64,000 nucleotides of DNA from Achatina immaculata (Eukaryota; Mollusca; Gastropoda; Stylommatophora; Achatinidae), in assembly GCA_009760885.1 (NCBI GenBank), contig CM019696.1, forward strand, positions 42,640,221 through 42,704,220. The letters are read 5' to 3'. The notes below the pieces were generated by a model. It worked only from the letters and a program-made list of their open reading frames with translations, was not told the origin of the DNA and ran no database searches. The translations under genes and the position numbers were made by a program. Below, one piece after another: positions 20,651-32,118 of this stretch (position 1 is its first letter; each line of letters begins with the position of its first letter).

Positions 20651-22038
20651 TCTCATCATCATCATCATCATGTGTCGTGCTGACTGGCGTTGGCTATTAT
20701 GCTTCTCCAGAGTACACGGTCCTTCATGCAGGTCATCAGCTCAGTTGGTGATCTCCTCTCACACCATCCCGTCAGACTGTCCAGTATCATTTCTCTTGGT
20801 CTTCCTCTTGATCTTCTTCCTTCTATTTTTCCTGTTATAATATTTTCAATGCCCCCTCTTTTCATTGCATGTCCTATGAAAGTACACTGTCTCTCTCTCA
20901 TATTTTTGACAAGATTTTTTGACTCTCCAGCTCCTCTCATACATCCTTCATTAGTTATTTTTGCTGTCCAGGGGATTCGTAACATTCTTCTAATAAACCA
21001 CATTTCTGCTACTTCCAATGATTTTTGTGCAGACCTGCCTATTGTCCATGATTCACTTCCATATAACAAGATAGGTTCAATATAGCATTTTAGGAATCGT
21101 TTTCTAACATTCATTGATAAAGATGTGTTGGATAATATGTTTCTCATTCTCTGAAATGCAGTCTTTGCTTGGCCTATTCTGTTCCTATTTTCTGTTCCGC
21201 ATTTCCTATCTGAAGTTATTACTCCTCCAAGGTATTTGAATTTCTGCACCTGCTTTAGAATAGTTCCATTTAATTTTATACTGCATGCTGGTGGATTCTG
21301 TTTCTTAAATATAACCATAGTCTCTGTCTTTTTGATGTTCAAAGTAAGGCCTTTCTGTTCACTTTCTTTGGCGACTTTATCCAAGAGATTTTGCAGGTCT
21401 TGTTGGTTCTCAGCTATCAGTACTGTGTCGTCAGCATACCGAAGGTTGTTAATATTGTATCCTCCAATTTTTATGCCTGGTTCTGTGATGATCATTCTTA
21501 GAATATTCTCATTGTACAGAGAAAAAAGGTTTGGAGATAGTACATATCCGTGTTGCACCCCTTGTTTTATAGGTTGATATTTTCCAGTTCTATTTTCAAC
21601 TCGAATTGCTGCTTCTTTCTGTCAGGTCTTTGCCGTCTTCAAGCATTTTAATAATTTCATTATATTTCACCTTGTCAAATGCCTTGGTGTAATCAATGAA
21701 GCATAAGTAGAGATCTTTCTGTACTTCTAAAGCTCTTTCTGTTAGTGTTCGTAAAGCATAAATGGCATTGTGTGTTCCCTTTCCTTCAGCAAATCCAGAC
21801 TGTTCATCTGCTATTTCCAGTTTTATCTTTTTCCTTATTTTTCTCATAATGATTCTCAGAAGTAGCTTCATTATGTGACATTAGAGGCTGATAGTCCAGT
21901 GGTCATCACATTCCTTTGCACCTGGTTTCTTTGGTAGTGGTATAAATGTGGATTTAAGCAGGTCACTGGGCATATAACCACTGTTGTAAATGTCATTCAG
22001 TAACATGGTTATTATTTTTATTCCTGTCTCCTCTAGTG

Positions 22039-22151
22039 CCTCTATTTCTTCTATTGTTATATTATCAGGCCCAGTTGCTTTTCCTTTCTTCATGTGTTTG
22101 ATGGCATTTATGATTTCATCTTCAAGTATTGGTGTTTCACCACAGTTTTCA
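22039..22151. repeat. 113-bp direct repeat, left copy
   Basis: It matches 22398-22510 with no gaps and, by my reading, three substitutions. Both copies are LINE B coding sequence (EDEIINAIKHMKKGKATGPD and neighbours), and together they bracket a LINE C 3' fragment. Confidence 0.92.
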
Positions 22152-22397
22152 CTCTCTCTCTCTCTCTGAACCTTAAGTGCCCAGGGCACATGGTGCTTCC
22201 GCAAGGGTTTTCCACAAATGCCTGTCCTTCGCCTTTTTTTCTGCTCTTGCCCAGGTGAGCCCTCTATTGCTCAACATCCTTTCTGTTGTTCTTCTCCATG
22301 TCTCTTTTGGTCTACCCTTACTTCTGGTCCCCTGTGGTGTCCATCTTAGTGCTATTTTTGGTAGTGAGTTGTCAGTCATTCGGAGCACATGTCCCAA
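22152..22397 (-). mobile_element. LINE family C copy 1, 3' end
   Basis: Minus strand: MGHVLRMTDNSLPKIALRW, GRPKETWRRTTERMLSNRG, KDRHLWKTLAEAPCALGT, then a stop, 'cttaaggttcag' and a (GA)n tail (22152-22168 on the plus strand). Only the last 75 codons or so are present. It is inserted into LINE B. Confidence 0.9.
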
Positions 22398-22510
22398 CCT
22401 CTATTTCTTCTATTGTTATATTATCAGGCCCTGTTGCTTTTCCTTTCTTCATGTGTTTGATGGCATCTATGATTTCATCTTCAAGTATTGGTGTTCCACC
22501 ACAGTTTTCA
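22398..22510. repeat. 113-bp direct repeat, right copy
   Basis: The partner of 22039-22151, most simply a long target-site duplication made when LINE C inserted. Confidence 0.92.
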
Positions 22511-22826
22511 GTATCTGGTGTTAATTCTGGTCTTTCTCCTCCATATAGCTCACCGATGTACTCTGTCCACCTGTCCACAATGTCTTCTTTTCCCATTAAC
22601 ATTTTACCTTCTTTTGATTTCAGGCATCCTGTGGTATATTTTGTCTTCCTGCCTGTGAACTCACTAATTCATTTGTGCCTGTTTTTGCTGTCTTTATTAT
22701 GAGAATCCTCTATCTGTCTGTAATAAAAGTAGATAGAGTTGTAAGGTGCAGTTTTACAAAGTGAGGGAGGAAGTGAGTAAAGTTAGAAAAAACGAATAGA
22801 AAGTATGAGAATATATAAATAAAAAA

Positions 22827-22875
22827 CATACAACATCCGATATTTCAGCGTGAGCCTTTTTTGAGGATTACATGC
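22827..22875 (-). ncRNA. Hammerhead-ribozyme-like motif, PLE1 copy b
   Basis: Minus strand: ATCC, TCAAAAA, AGGC-TCAC-GCT, GAAA, TATC, GGAT. Helix I and the GAAA/AUC parts are kept, the CUGANGA part is eroded, and helix II has a G-U pair. Confidence 0.5.
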
Positions 22876-23283
22876 ACAACAAGACACAAAAAAACCAACA
22901 AAAAAAAAAAAAAAATGAAGAACTTATCTTAATGTAACCTCCTCCAGAAGTAGGAAATGTGTGTCTAGTCTTAAAAAGATCACGCAGACCACAACAAAGG
23001 ATACCCGATAGAGCCAATCAAAAAGAAGAGATGGAGAGAGAGGAGGAAAACAAGTGGTAGAAAGGGGTGGGGGGAAAGGCAATAGAAACATGATAGCCAC
23101 TAGAGGAGGTGTGGGGGGGGGGGGGAGGGGAGGGAAAAGGGGACACATAGAGATAATGAAAAAGAACATAAACTGGTGACTAGGACAAGACCCTATAGAC
23201 ACCAATATGTTGCTAGAGAAGAAAAGAGGGTGGTGGTAGGGAGGGGTTGCTAGGAGAAAGAGAGTTAAAAAAAAAGGGGGAGT

Positions 23284-23790
23284 GGAAAACTAAAGAAGTT
23301 ACAGAAAGCTGAAGACATTGTTAATTCCAGCTGAGTGGAGACAGCCAGTCTGGAAAATGAGGTGCTGTTCTAGGACCCTCTGAGATCGTACATCAGCAGA
23401 ACAAGAGCGGATCACACTAACAGAAATGTCTTGTTTTCTCCTGTGGTTGCTAAGGCAAAAATGTTTAGCCACAGGTGTCCAGGCCCTCTTAGAAATATCA
23501 TTAAGATGCTGGCAAAATCGATCTCCTAAGCGTAAGCCAGTCTCCCCTATATACTTCAAACCACAGCGTTTGCACATAATAGCATAAATAACATTGCATG
23601 AAGTACAGGTGAAACCCTCCTGAACTGATAACGTGGACTTAAGGAAGGAGATCTGGCTAGCCTCGACAACAAATGGACAAGTGTTGCATCTACAGCATCC
23701 GCAACGTCAGGTACCATAAAAAGTGTCATCTGTCTTAAGATGACTACGAATTAAAAAGTCCCTGAGGTTCTTGTCCCATCTGTAGGCTAC
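23284..23790 (-). pseudogene. PLE1 copy b GIY-YIG endonuclease, broken
   Basis: The frame 23577-23299 encodes KYIGETGLRLGDRFCQHLND through to the same C-terminus as copy a (GINNVFSFL). Upstream, the VIYVI strand and the Cys linker are readable but contain changes (for example the ATG/TGT of the GIY strand and an altered CGR..C), so the full nuclease frame is interrupted. It is otherwise about 90% like copy a at protein level by eye. Confidence 0.8.
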
Positions 23791-24163
23791 CAATGGGGGT
23801 TCTACAAAAAGTTCAGGCTCGGTCTGGAGGAGATGGAAATTGTGAAACAGTATGTTTTTAACTGCCAAGCTATGCTATCCCTAAAGTATAAATAGTGTAA
23901 TTGTTCATTCAATTATTTGATTTTTTATTTTTTCACTGTTTTCAAAAGGTTCAGAATTTGTTGTTGTTTTTGTTATTATTTTTGCCCATTTGTTTTCTGG
24001 AAATAAGAACCTTAATATTTGAAAATAGCAAGTTTTATGTAATAATACTTTAGCATGTATTATGTAATGATATTTAAGTCAGGCTAATTACTAAAAATGT
24101 TTTGTTTGCTTTATTATACACAGTGACCTTCTCTTTTATTTCATATGTTTAAATCTTCCACAG

Positions 24164-24934
24164 GGCTCTCTTGGCCGAGCTTTTGGGAAGAAAATACGAG
24201 AAGACTTAAAATTAAGTTTTGACTCAGATACCTCAAATAAAATGATATCTGCTCCAATACCAATCCAGCACTCAAGCCTTTCGTCACTGAACAACGATTC
24301 AGAATTAGTAAAAAAGGGATTCTGTGTCAGAAACTCACAAACGGACTTAAGCAGCTGTGGATTTGCAGGAGATTCAAAATTAAATGATTTCTTATGTCAA
24401 AATATTCAGCAAAAGCTTTTAACTCCATCAGACCAAACACTGCATAAAGGTTCTGATTTGCATGCAATTTATGAAAGGAATGGTGACAGACAGTTTGAAA
24501 AATGCTTGAAACCTGCTGCAGGGAATGAAAAGAGCAATGGACTTTTGATGATGAGACAAGAAAACAGAAAAGATTCACTTGCTTCATCACAAGAAACCCT
24601 TACAGAACAGTCAGTGAAAAATGAGAATAGCAAATACAAGAAAGAAAATGTCCAAAGTAAAATTAGTGCATGCCCTGAATTGCTAGAAAACTTAAAGTTC
24701 TCAAATGAAAAAAACAAAGAGTACATAACTGTACATAACTCTGTTTGTCAGAGTGAGTCTTCTCAAAGGAGACTTATTGCTGAGAGTGAATTGCTAGAAA
24801 AGCAAACTAAAAAAGTGGACACTGAATCATACAGTCAGATCAGTGATACCCAAGAAGTTAGTAGTAAATTTATCAGCGCACAAAACAGCTGGGTTTCTGT
24901 GAAGGGTTTTCTCCCACAAACAACTTCTGTGTAA
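24164..24934 (+). CDS. Host gene exon, unrecognised protein
   Basis: A polypyrimidine tract and 'tcttccacag' precede an open frame that starts on a complete codon (GSLGRAFGKKIREDLKLSF) and runs 256 codons. The first 20 residues are basic and conserved-looking. The remainder is polar, rich in Ser, Lys, Gln and Asn, without membrane segments, and probably disordered. The stop TAA overlaps a perfect donor hexamer (GTAAGT, from 24931), so the exon may be either terminal or internal. Codon use and the lack of any RT or transposase motif distinguish it from its repeat-rich surroundings. I cannot name the family. Confidence 0.68.
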   Translation, partial: GSLGRAFGKKIREDLKLSFDSDTSNKMISAPIPIQHSSLSSLNNDSELVKKGFCVRNSQTDLSSCGFAGDSKLNDFLCQNIQQKLLTPSDQTLHKGSDLHAIYERNGDRQFEKCLKPAAGNEKSNGLLMMRQENRKDSLASSQETLTEQSVKNENSKYKKENVQSKISACPELLENLKFSNEKNKEYITVHNSVCQSESSQRRLIAESELLEKQTKKVDTESYSQISDTQEVSSKFISAQNSWVSVKGFLPQTTSV

Positions 24935-25596
24935 GTTTGTGAGTGAAAACATTTTCATCCAGAAAGGTTTCTGAAGTGAAAAACTTTTTGTTTTCTGTTT
25001 AGAATTGCACTGATCCACAGAGACAAGCCAGTTGCTGTTGTTAAATATTTTGTTAGTGTACAATATTAGTGCCAAGCTTAAGATGTAAAAGAGAATTTGT
25101 GAGAAAAAAGTTGAAATAAGGCATTCTCTCTTTTTTTCCCCTCTCCTGCAACTTATACTTGAATAAGCATACTGAAAGTGCAAAGAGTAAATTATATGTA
25201 CTAACACTTGTGTATCCTAGAAGACAAGTCTTAACTGATATAAATAACAGTGATGCAATTTCTTTACTCTTTTCAGAACACAACTCATTAATTGTAAATT
25301 TAAAGTGACAACGCAATCTAAGTTTTAAATTTATATTTTATATATTGATTTTAGTTTTTTGTAATTTAGCACAAAGAAGATGGAATTTTAAAAATAAAAG
25401 TAAATAATTAATAATTATTACATCAGTATAAATATTCTTACAAATAAAGTGTTTTATTCATCAAGATCTCGACTCTCTTACTCAAAACATCTTACTCCTG
25501 CAGATTAATCTTTTTAAACTGCCTTCAGAACTGTATGGGTATTTTTTTTTCTTTGTATGGTTCATCCAGTTAAACTTGTGTATTTTTGAAGACTGT
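24935..25596. other. 3' UTR or intron after the 24164 exon
   Basis: AT-rich, with no coding frame. An AATAAA lies at 25443-25448, followed by a T-rich stretch ('gtgttttattcatc'), which fits a poly(A) site if the exon is terminal. Confidence 0.45.
25443..25448 (+). promoter_or_regulatory. Candidate poly(A) signal AATAAA
   Basis: It is 509 bases after the TAA at 24932 and is followed within 10 bases by a GT/T-rich element. It is relevant only if the 24164 exon is the last one. Confidence 0.35.
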
Positions 25597-26372
25597 TCCT
25601 TGTAGACTGTCTAGCTATTTTTTTATTTGTAGGCTGTCAAACTGTTTCTTGTAGACTGTCAAGCTATTTTTTATTTGTAGGCTGTCAAGCTGTTTCTTGT
25701 AGACTGTCAAGCTATTTTTTTTTGTAGACTGTCAAGTTATTTTTTTTTGTAGACTGTCAAGCTGTTTCTTGTAAGCTGTCAAGCTGTTTCTTGTAGACTG
25801 TCAAGCTGTTTCTTGTAAGCTGTCAAGCTGTTTCTTGTAGACTGTCAAGCTGTTTCTTGTAAGCTGTCAAGCTGTTTCTTGTAGACTGTCAAGCTATTTT
25901 TTTTTGTAGGATGTCAAGCTGTTTCTTGTAGGCTGTCAAGCTGTTTCTTGTAGGCTGTCAAGCTGTTTCTTGTAAGCTGTCAAGCTGTTTCTTGTAGGCT
26001 GTCAAGCTGTTTCTTGTAAGCTGTCAAGCTGTTTCTTGTAGACTGTCAAGCTATTTTTTTTTGTAGGATGTCAAGCTGTTTCTTGTAGGATGTCAAGCTG
26101 TTTCTTGTAAGCTGTCAAGCTGTTTCTTGTAGGCTGTCAAGCTGTTTCTTGTAAGCTGTCAAGCTGTTTCTTGTAGACTGTCAAGCTATTTTTTTTTGTA
26201 GGATGTCAAGCTGTTTCTTGTAGACTGTCAAGCTATTTTTTTTTGTAGGATGTCAAGCTGTTTCTTGTAGACTGTCAAGCTATTTTTTTTGGACTGTCAT
26301 GCTGTTTCTTGTAGACTGTCAAGCTGTTTCTTGTAGACTGTCAAGCTGTTTCTTGTAGACTGTCAAGCTAGA
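25597..26372. repeat. 22-bp minisatellite
   Basis: About 35 copies of 'tgtcaagctgtttcttgtag' plus two bases (ac, gc or ga). Variants with a poly-T stretch in place of 'tttc' ('gctatttttttttgtag') are interspersed, giving recurrent blocks such as 25820-26060 against 26100-26290. Several homopolymer-length variants are present. Confidence 0.95.
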
Positions 26373-27516
26373 TCAGTAAATGTCTATCTTGTAAGGTCAA
26401 GCTGGGATGCCCATGTAATGTTCTCACAATTTCAAAACAAATCTGCATCAGTGTGTGTCAGGAACCAGTATTACATATTTTATTGGCCAGTTCAGTAAAG
26501 TTTGTGGAGATTTTGGCTATCAAGTCTACACATTTATTTTACATGTTTCTTAAGTTATTTTAAAGTTAAAAAGTGTAAGGAAATTTGGACTCAAATCTTT
26601 AAAAGAATTTATACTGAGCATTCTGCCAAAGTCAGCTTGGCTCTTGAGCTCACTTTCTGCATCAATTTTTCTCATTTTGCTACAAAAGTTCAGAAGATAT
26701 TTGTGTCAGTTTGCTCAGAGTTTGCTGCAGATTTCTTGTAAATAATAAGAGACAAATTTAAAGTACAGAAGAAGATAAGAGTGGTCTCAGATTACAGCAT
26801 GATAAAGTGAGATTTGACGAAACCAAGAAGTGTAACAAAAGGGCTGACAATGTAATCAATGGTCTGCTTGTTAAATAACAATGATGTTCACATTTGATAG
26901 TCATTCATGTTATAGCTTCACTGCTTTGTCACTCCTGATTTATTTCATGAAAAATAAATATTTCACATAGAAGAAATGAAACAATTTTCCAATAATGAAT
27001 AGCCAAACTAGCTCTTGCTGGGTTATTGTATGTTTTCAAATGTAGTCAGTTACATCACATTTTACCATTAAAAGTTAGAATTGAAAATTTTATCACTCAA
27101 AGTTAGGATTGAAATCATTAGAGAAATCACATTAATCTCTGTTACATTACAATTTGCCACCATCCCAGAGTAGATTTTAAATTCATGTACAACATTTTCT
27201 TAATTGTTATGGTGCTTCACTTCTGTGCACATATTTAGTGGTCATTTTCATTTTAAAAGCTTCCATTAATTTTAATGTCGCCTGATTTAGCTGTCTGCTT
27301 ATTTCCTTACAATAGTTGTTTTTTTTGTTATAAATTAGTATTTTTTTTCCCAAATAAAAGCACAGTATAAAAATAATTAACCATTTCTCTGAAACTGACA
27401 GTTTTAGCAGTCTTAAAATTTTAATAAATCAAACACTATCATATTACAAGTGGTACCTTTTTTCTTCTTCAATCTACCAGTATCAATTGTACATGTCATG
27501 GAATGCAATAATCTCT
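26373..27516. other. No gene seen
   Basis: AT-rich. A plus-strand frame at 26502-26741 lacks any recognisable motif or splice context and is not called. Confidence 0.5.
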
Positions 27517-27950
27517 GTCTTCTTCTTCTGCATTCGAGGTTGCTGGTCACATCAGATCCTGACCCCTGTCGACATGGCAAAGCCCGCAGTCCTCTCCAGA
27601 TCCTGATCCCTGTTGACATGGCAAAGCCTGCAGTCCTCTCCAGATCCTGATCCCTGTTGACATGGCAAAGCCCACAGTTCTCTCCAGATCCTGACCCCTG
27701 TTGACATGGCAAAGCCCACAGTTCTCTCCAGATCCTGATCCCTGTTGACATGGCAAAGCCTGCAGTCCTCTCCAGATCCTGACCCCTGTTGACATGGCAA
27801 AGCCCGCAGTTCTCTCCAGATCCTGACCCCTGTTGACATGGCAAAGCCCGCAGTTCTCTCCAGATCCTGACAGGAGCCCCAAAGCTTTTGCCCCAAGTTA
27901 TGTCCCCTGGCCATGTCTCACACCTCAGTTCTTCATGGTTTGATAGTCTC
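27517..27950. repeat. Dispersed repeat with 44-bp units (7 copies)
   Basis: Second locus of the family at 1261-1480, with the same lead-in (CTTCTTCTTCTGC.TTCGAGGTTG), seven 44-bp units (27554-27861) and the same tail. The units alternate in small variants (cccgcag/cctgcag/cccacag). The minus-strand frames over it are open in all three phases because 44 is not a multiple of three. Confidence 0.9.
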
Positions 27951-28897
27951 TATCAAATGTACGTGTCATGAAATGTGATGGGGCTGGGCAAATGCTCATG
28001 ATAAATACACAAATGAAACTATTATAGAGTGGGGAGTAATCTTGGAAGTGAAGTTGTTAAATGGGAGATATGACTGCAAACAATACTATCAGCAGGTAAA
28101 TGACATACATTGGTGATGTTTAACTTTAGATTTTCTCAGTGATTACCAATTATTTTTTCAGTTTTATCTTTTAAGGTGACAGATAAGAATATTTTTTAAA
28201 AATAATTTGGATTAGCATTTTTAATGTTCATTTACTGGTAAAGTTTCCACTGTAGTGATTGGAAAGATTATTTCATTCATGTCTGGTTAGTTCTTTTTTT
28301 GTTTCCCAATATATCTGTGTGTGTGTGCATAAAAGTGTGTGTGTGTCTGTAATTTTGTGAGACCATGACATAATGGACTGGCTATCTCATGCCAGGAACC
28401 CCATCATTTGCATCAATAAAGATATCTTTACTGATGTTACTGTTTTTGTGGCACTTGGGCTTTCGTCTTTCGTCTCAAAACAAGTAGTTTCTTTCTTATA
28501 CCATCAGTAAGACATAATTTTCATGCCATGATTGTTCTTGTTTATTGTTGTCAGAAAAAATATTAGCACCAGGAAGCAGCAATGATGCTATTTAGTTTTG
28601 TAAAAAAAAAATAACACATGATGCAGAAATGGCAGGAAGAACTTAAGTGTAGATAACATTGGAGTAAAATAACAATGTGAATTATGTGTGAAAATATTAT
28701 GGGGAAGTCAAATATTTAAAATTCATTTTGGATCAGGTATGAGACCTTAGTCATGGTTAACAAAATGTAGGCAAGAAAGTCCTCATCATTACATTACCTT
28801 GTATCACAAGTATTATACCAATGTGTAGTCTGTGGAGTTGTTAACTTTGTATCTTTCCATAGCAAGAACTGATTATTAGTATAACAGAATCAGATTC
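27951..28897. other. No gene seen
   Basis: Contains a short (GT)n at 28316-28350 and nothing else I can support. Confidence 0.5.
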
Positions 28898-29184
28898 CAC
28901 ATATCACATCAGACTCAGCATGTCAGATCAGCCTCAGATGTCACATCAGACTCAGCATGTCAGATCAGCCTCAGATTCACATCAGACTCAGCATGTCAGA
29001 TCAGCCTCAGAAGTCACATCAGACTCAGCATGTCACATCAGACTCAGATTCACATCAGACTCAGCATGTCAGATCAGCCTCAGATGTCACATCAGACTCA
29101 GCATGTCAGATCAGCCTCAGATTCACATCAGACTCAGCATGTCAGATCAGCCTCAGATGTCCATCAGACTCAGCATGTCACATC
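28898..29184. repeat. 35-37-bp minisatellite
   Basis: About eight units alternating 'cacatcagactcagcatgtc' with 'agatcagcctcagatgt' or 'agatcagcctcagattc'. The open frames (MSDQPQ...) are repeat translation. Confidence 0.93.
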
Positions 29185-29355
29185 TTAACCCTTTGAAAAT
29201 AAAGTATGTTCATTCGTTCATTCATTTGTTCACTTTATTAAGAAGAACCATGTTTTTTTTAAGTTTCATTGTATGTTTTAAAAATTGACTGTTGTAATTT
29301 ATGCATAGTTTGAGTGTTTTTCTACACATAAACTTTTGCATGTTTTTTATTTTTT

Positions 29356-31308
29356 ATATCATCATATCTCATGTTCAGTTAACTCTACTACTTTTACATC
29401 ATCACATTCCATGTTCACTTAACTCTGCTACTTTTACATCATCACATTTCATGTTCACTTAACTCTACTACTTTTACATCATCACATTTCATTTTCAGTT
29501 AATTCTACTATTTTTACATCGTCACATTTCATGTTCACTTAACTCTGCTACTTTTACATCATCACATTTCATTTTCAGTTAACTCTATTATTTTTACATT
29601 GTCACATTTTATGTTCAGTTAATTCTACTACTTTTACATCATCACATTTCATATTCAGTTAACTCTGCTACTTTTACATCATCACATTTCATGTTCTGTT
29701 AACTCTACTACTTTTACATCATCACATTTCATTTTCAGTTAATTCTACTATTTTTACATCGTCACATTTCATGTTCAGTTAACTCTATTATTTTTACATT
29801 GTCACATTTCATGTTCAGTTAATTCTACTACTTTTACATCATCACATTTCATGTTCTGTTAACTCTGCTACTTTTACATCATCACATTTCATGTTCTGTT
29901 AACTCTACTACTTTTACATCGTCACATTTCATGTTCACTTAACTCTGCTACTTTTACATCATCACATTTCATTTTCAGTTAACTCTATTATTTTTACATT
30001 GTCACATTTTATGTTCAGTTAATTCTACTACTTTTACATCATCACATTTCATGTTCAGTTAACTCTGCTACTTTTACATCATCACATTTCATGTTCTGTT
30101 AACTCTACTACTTTTACATCATCACATTTCATTTTCAGTTAATTCTACTATTTTTACATCGTCACATTTCATGTTCAGTTAACTCTATTATTTTTACATT
30201 GTCACATTTCATGTTCAGTTAATTCTACTACTTTTACATCATCACATTTCATGTTCTGTTAACTCTACTACTTTTACATCATCACATTTCATGTTCTGTT
30301 AACTCTACTACTTTTACATCATCACATATCATGTTCAGTTAACTCTACTACTTTTACATCATCACATTTCATGTTCAGTTAACTCTGCTACTTTTACATC
30401 ATCACATTTCATGTTCAGTTAACTCTACTACTTTTACATCATCACATTTCATGTTCTGTTAACTCTACTACTTTTACATCTTCACATTTCATGTTCTGTT
30501 AACTCTGCTACTTTTACATCATCACATATCATGTTCAGTTAACTCTATTATTTTTACATTGTCACATTTCATGTTCAGTTAATTCTACTACTTTTACATC
30601 ATCACATTTCATGTTCTGTTAACTCTGCTACTTTTACATCATCACATTTCATGTTCTGTTAACTCTACTACTTTTACATCGTCACATTTCATGTTCACTT
30701 AACTCTGCTACTTTTACATCATCACATTTCATTTTCAGTTAACTCTATTATTTTTACATTGTCACATTTTATGTTCAGTTAATTCTACTACTTTTACATC
30801 ATCACATTTCATGTTCAGTTAACTCTGCTACTTTTACATCATCACATTTCATGTTCTGTTAACTCTACTACTTTTACATCATCACATTTCATTTTCAGTT
30901 AATTCTACTATTTTTACATCGTCACATTTCATGTTCAGTTAACTCTATTATTTTTACATTGTCACATTTCATGTTCAGTTAATTCTACTACTTTTACATC
31001 ATCACATTTCATGTTCTGTTAACTCTACTACTTTTACATCATCACATTTCATGTTCTGTTAACTCTACTACTTTTACATCATCACATATCATGTTCAGTT
31101 AACTCTACTACTTTTACATCATCACATTTCATGTTCAGTTAACTCTGCTACTTTTACATCATCACATTTCATGTTCAGTTAACTCTACTACTTTTACATC
31201 ATCACATTTCATGTTCTGTTAACTCTACTACTTTTACATCTTCACATTTCATGTTCTGTTAACTCTGCTACTTTTACATCATCACATATCATGTTCAGTT
31301 AACTCTGC
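29356..31308. repeat. 40-bp minisatellite with 760-bp higher-order repeat
   Basis: About 49 units of 40 bp ('acttttacatcatcacattt' + 'catgttcagttaactctgct'). Diagnostic variants show that 29781-30540 and 30541-31300 are the same 19-unit block repeated, with no difference that I can see. An older, shorter offset of 400 bp (10 units) links 29521-29860 with 29921-30260. This is the largest array in the window. Confidence 0.96.
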
Positions 31309-32118
31309 TGGGACGCAGCTGAAAACAGACTGTGATCAGAAATGTCATTTATTCTTGGTAATAGTGATTCTGAATTTCTGTAACTTCATGTACTGTTTCC
31401 TACATCCGGTAAATTATTTCTTGGTTGGTATATTAGGCTGTTTTGTTTTCATTTAAATTGATGGCTACAAAACATATATGAGCAGTCTAGTAGTTACTTC
31501 TTGTGTCACACATTAAAGGCTTTGCTATGAGTTTGGGACCTGCTAACACCACTCACCTGTAAATAGTCTTTCAAGAAGAATAATATATTCCTATAAAGTG
31601 AGGCACACTGGATTGGACTGTATATATGGCTGTCTGTGAATGATAGAAAACTGGATATCATACAAAGTGCAGCCTCACACAAAGTTCAGCCTCATGAATG
31701 AAGGACTTTCCAGTCTAGAAAAAATGTGGTTTGCAGAATGTTGTCCTTACACTCTCCCAGAAGAAGTGAAATCATATTTGTCTTTACAATTATTTAACAA
31801 TCAAAATGATATCTTTGCTGTAAGGATATTTGTGTATGACATAAACATTGTTTGTATCTCACAATTTGAAGCACTTCTAGAAATCATTGGAGACTACACC
31901 ATAATATACACACACAAATAAATACCAGAAACAGTGCAGAATTTGCACAGATAACACCAAGAAAAAGCTACAAGCCATTTGAAGACAGATGTAGGTAGAA
32001 GATGGTCATCATTAACAAACAAAGACACCAGTAAATTTCATTTATTTCAAATTCTTTGCTATATTGATAAATTGTATATAAATATTTTATCACAACTTAA
32101 TGTGTTATTTAACATGTT
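31309..32118. other. No gene seen
   Basis: A 93-residue plus-strand frame at 31640-31921 has no motif, upstream acceptor or downstream context that would support a gene. Confidence 0.45.

Larger units (their letters stand above)
20652..22727 (-). mobile_element. LINE family B copy 1 (RTE-like), interrupted by LINE C
   Basis: This copy has the longest intact RT frame in the window. Minus-strand 21558-20668 encodes 296 residues: YVLSPNLFSLYNENIL, LRYADDTVLIAEN (canonical YADD), the thumb, EPILLYGSESWT, EMWFIRRMLRIPWTAKITN, GHAMKRGG and GRPREMIL. Upstream pieces are CFIDYTKAFDKV (motif A) and GKATGPDNITIEEIE (RT entry), present twice because of the 113-bp duplication around LINE C. A deletion near 21590 separates motif A from the YADD frame. 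The 3' tail is (ATG)n at 20653-20671. The clade is inferred. Confidence 0.87.
22728..23877 (-). mobile_element. PLE1 copy b, 5'-truncated
   Basis: It begins with the PLE1 arm ('gtagatagagttgtaagg...tgcagttttacaaagtgagg'), then the hammerhead-like block, a G-run at 23114-23128, and a GIY-YIG frame on the minus strand. It ends inside the region upstream of the endonuclease at 'gttttaactgccaagctatg', the same internal place as 3205-3225 in copy a. No inverted second arm is present. It abuts LINE B on the left. Confidence 0.87.

Noticed and set aside
21236..21577. 113-codon plus-strand frame, also at 33163-33450
   Set aside because: It is antisense to the LINE B reverse transcriptase and recurs only because LINE B recurs.
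22177..22702. Plus-strand frames beginning MPRAHGASARVF, also at 33544 and 49898 (minus)
   Set aside because: They are antisense to the LINE C C-terminus (..AEAPCALGT), repeated with each LINE C copy.
29356..31308. Regularly spaced array considered as CRISPR-like
   Set aside because: Units are contiguous 40-mers with no unique spacers, and the sequence is eukaryotic.
31640..31921. 93-codon frame considered as a small gene
   Set aside because: No recognisable motif, no Kozak or splice context that stands out, and AT-rich surroundings. Probably chance.
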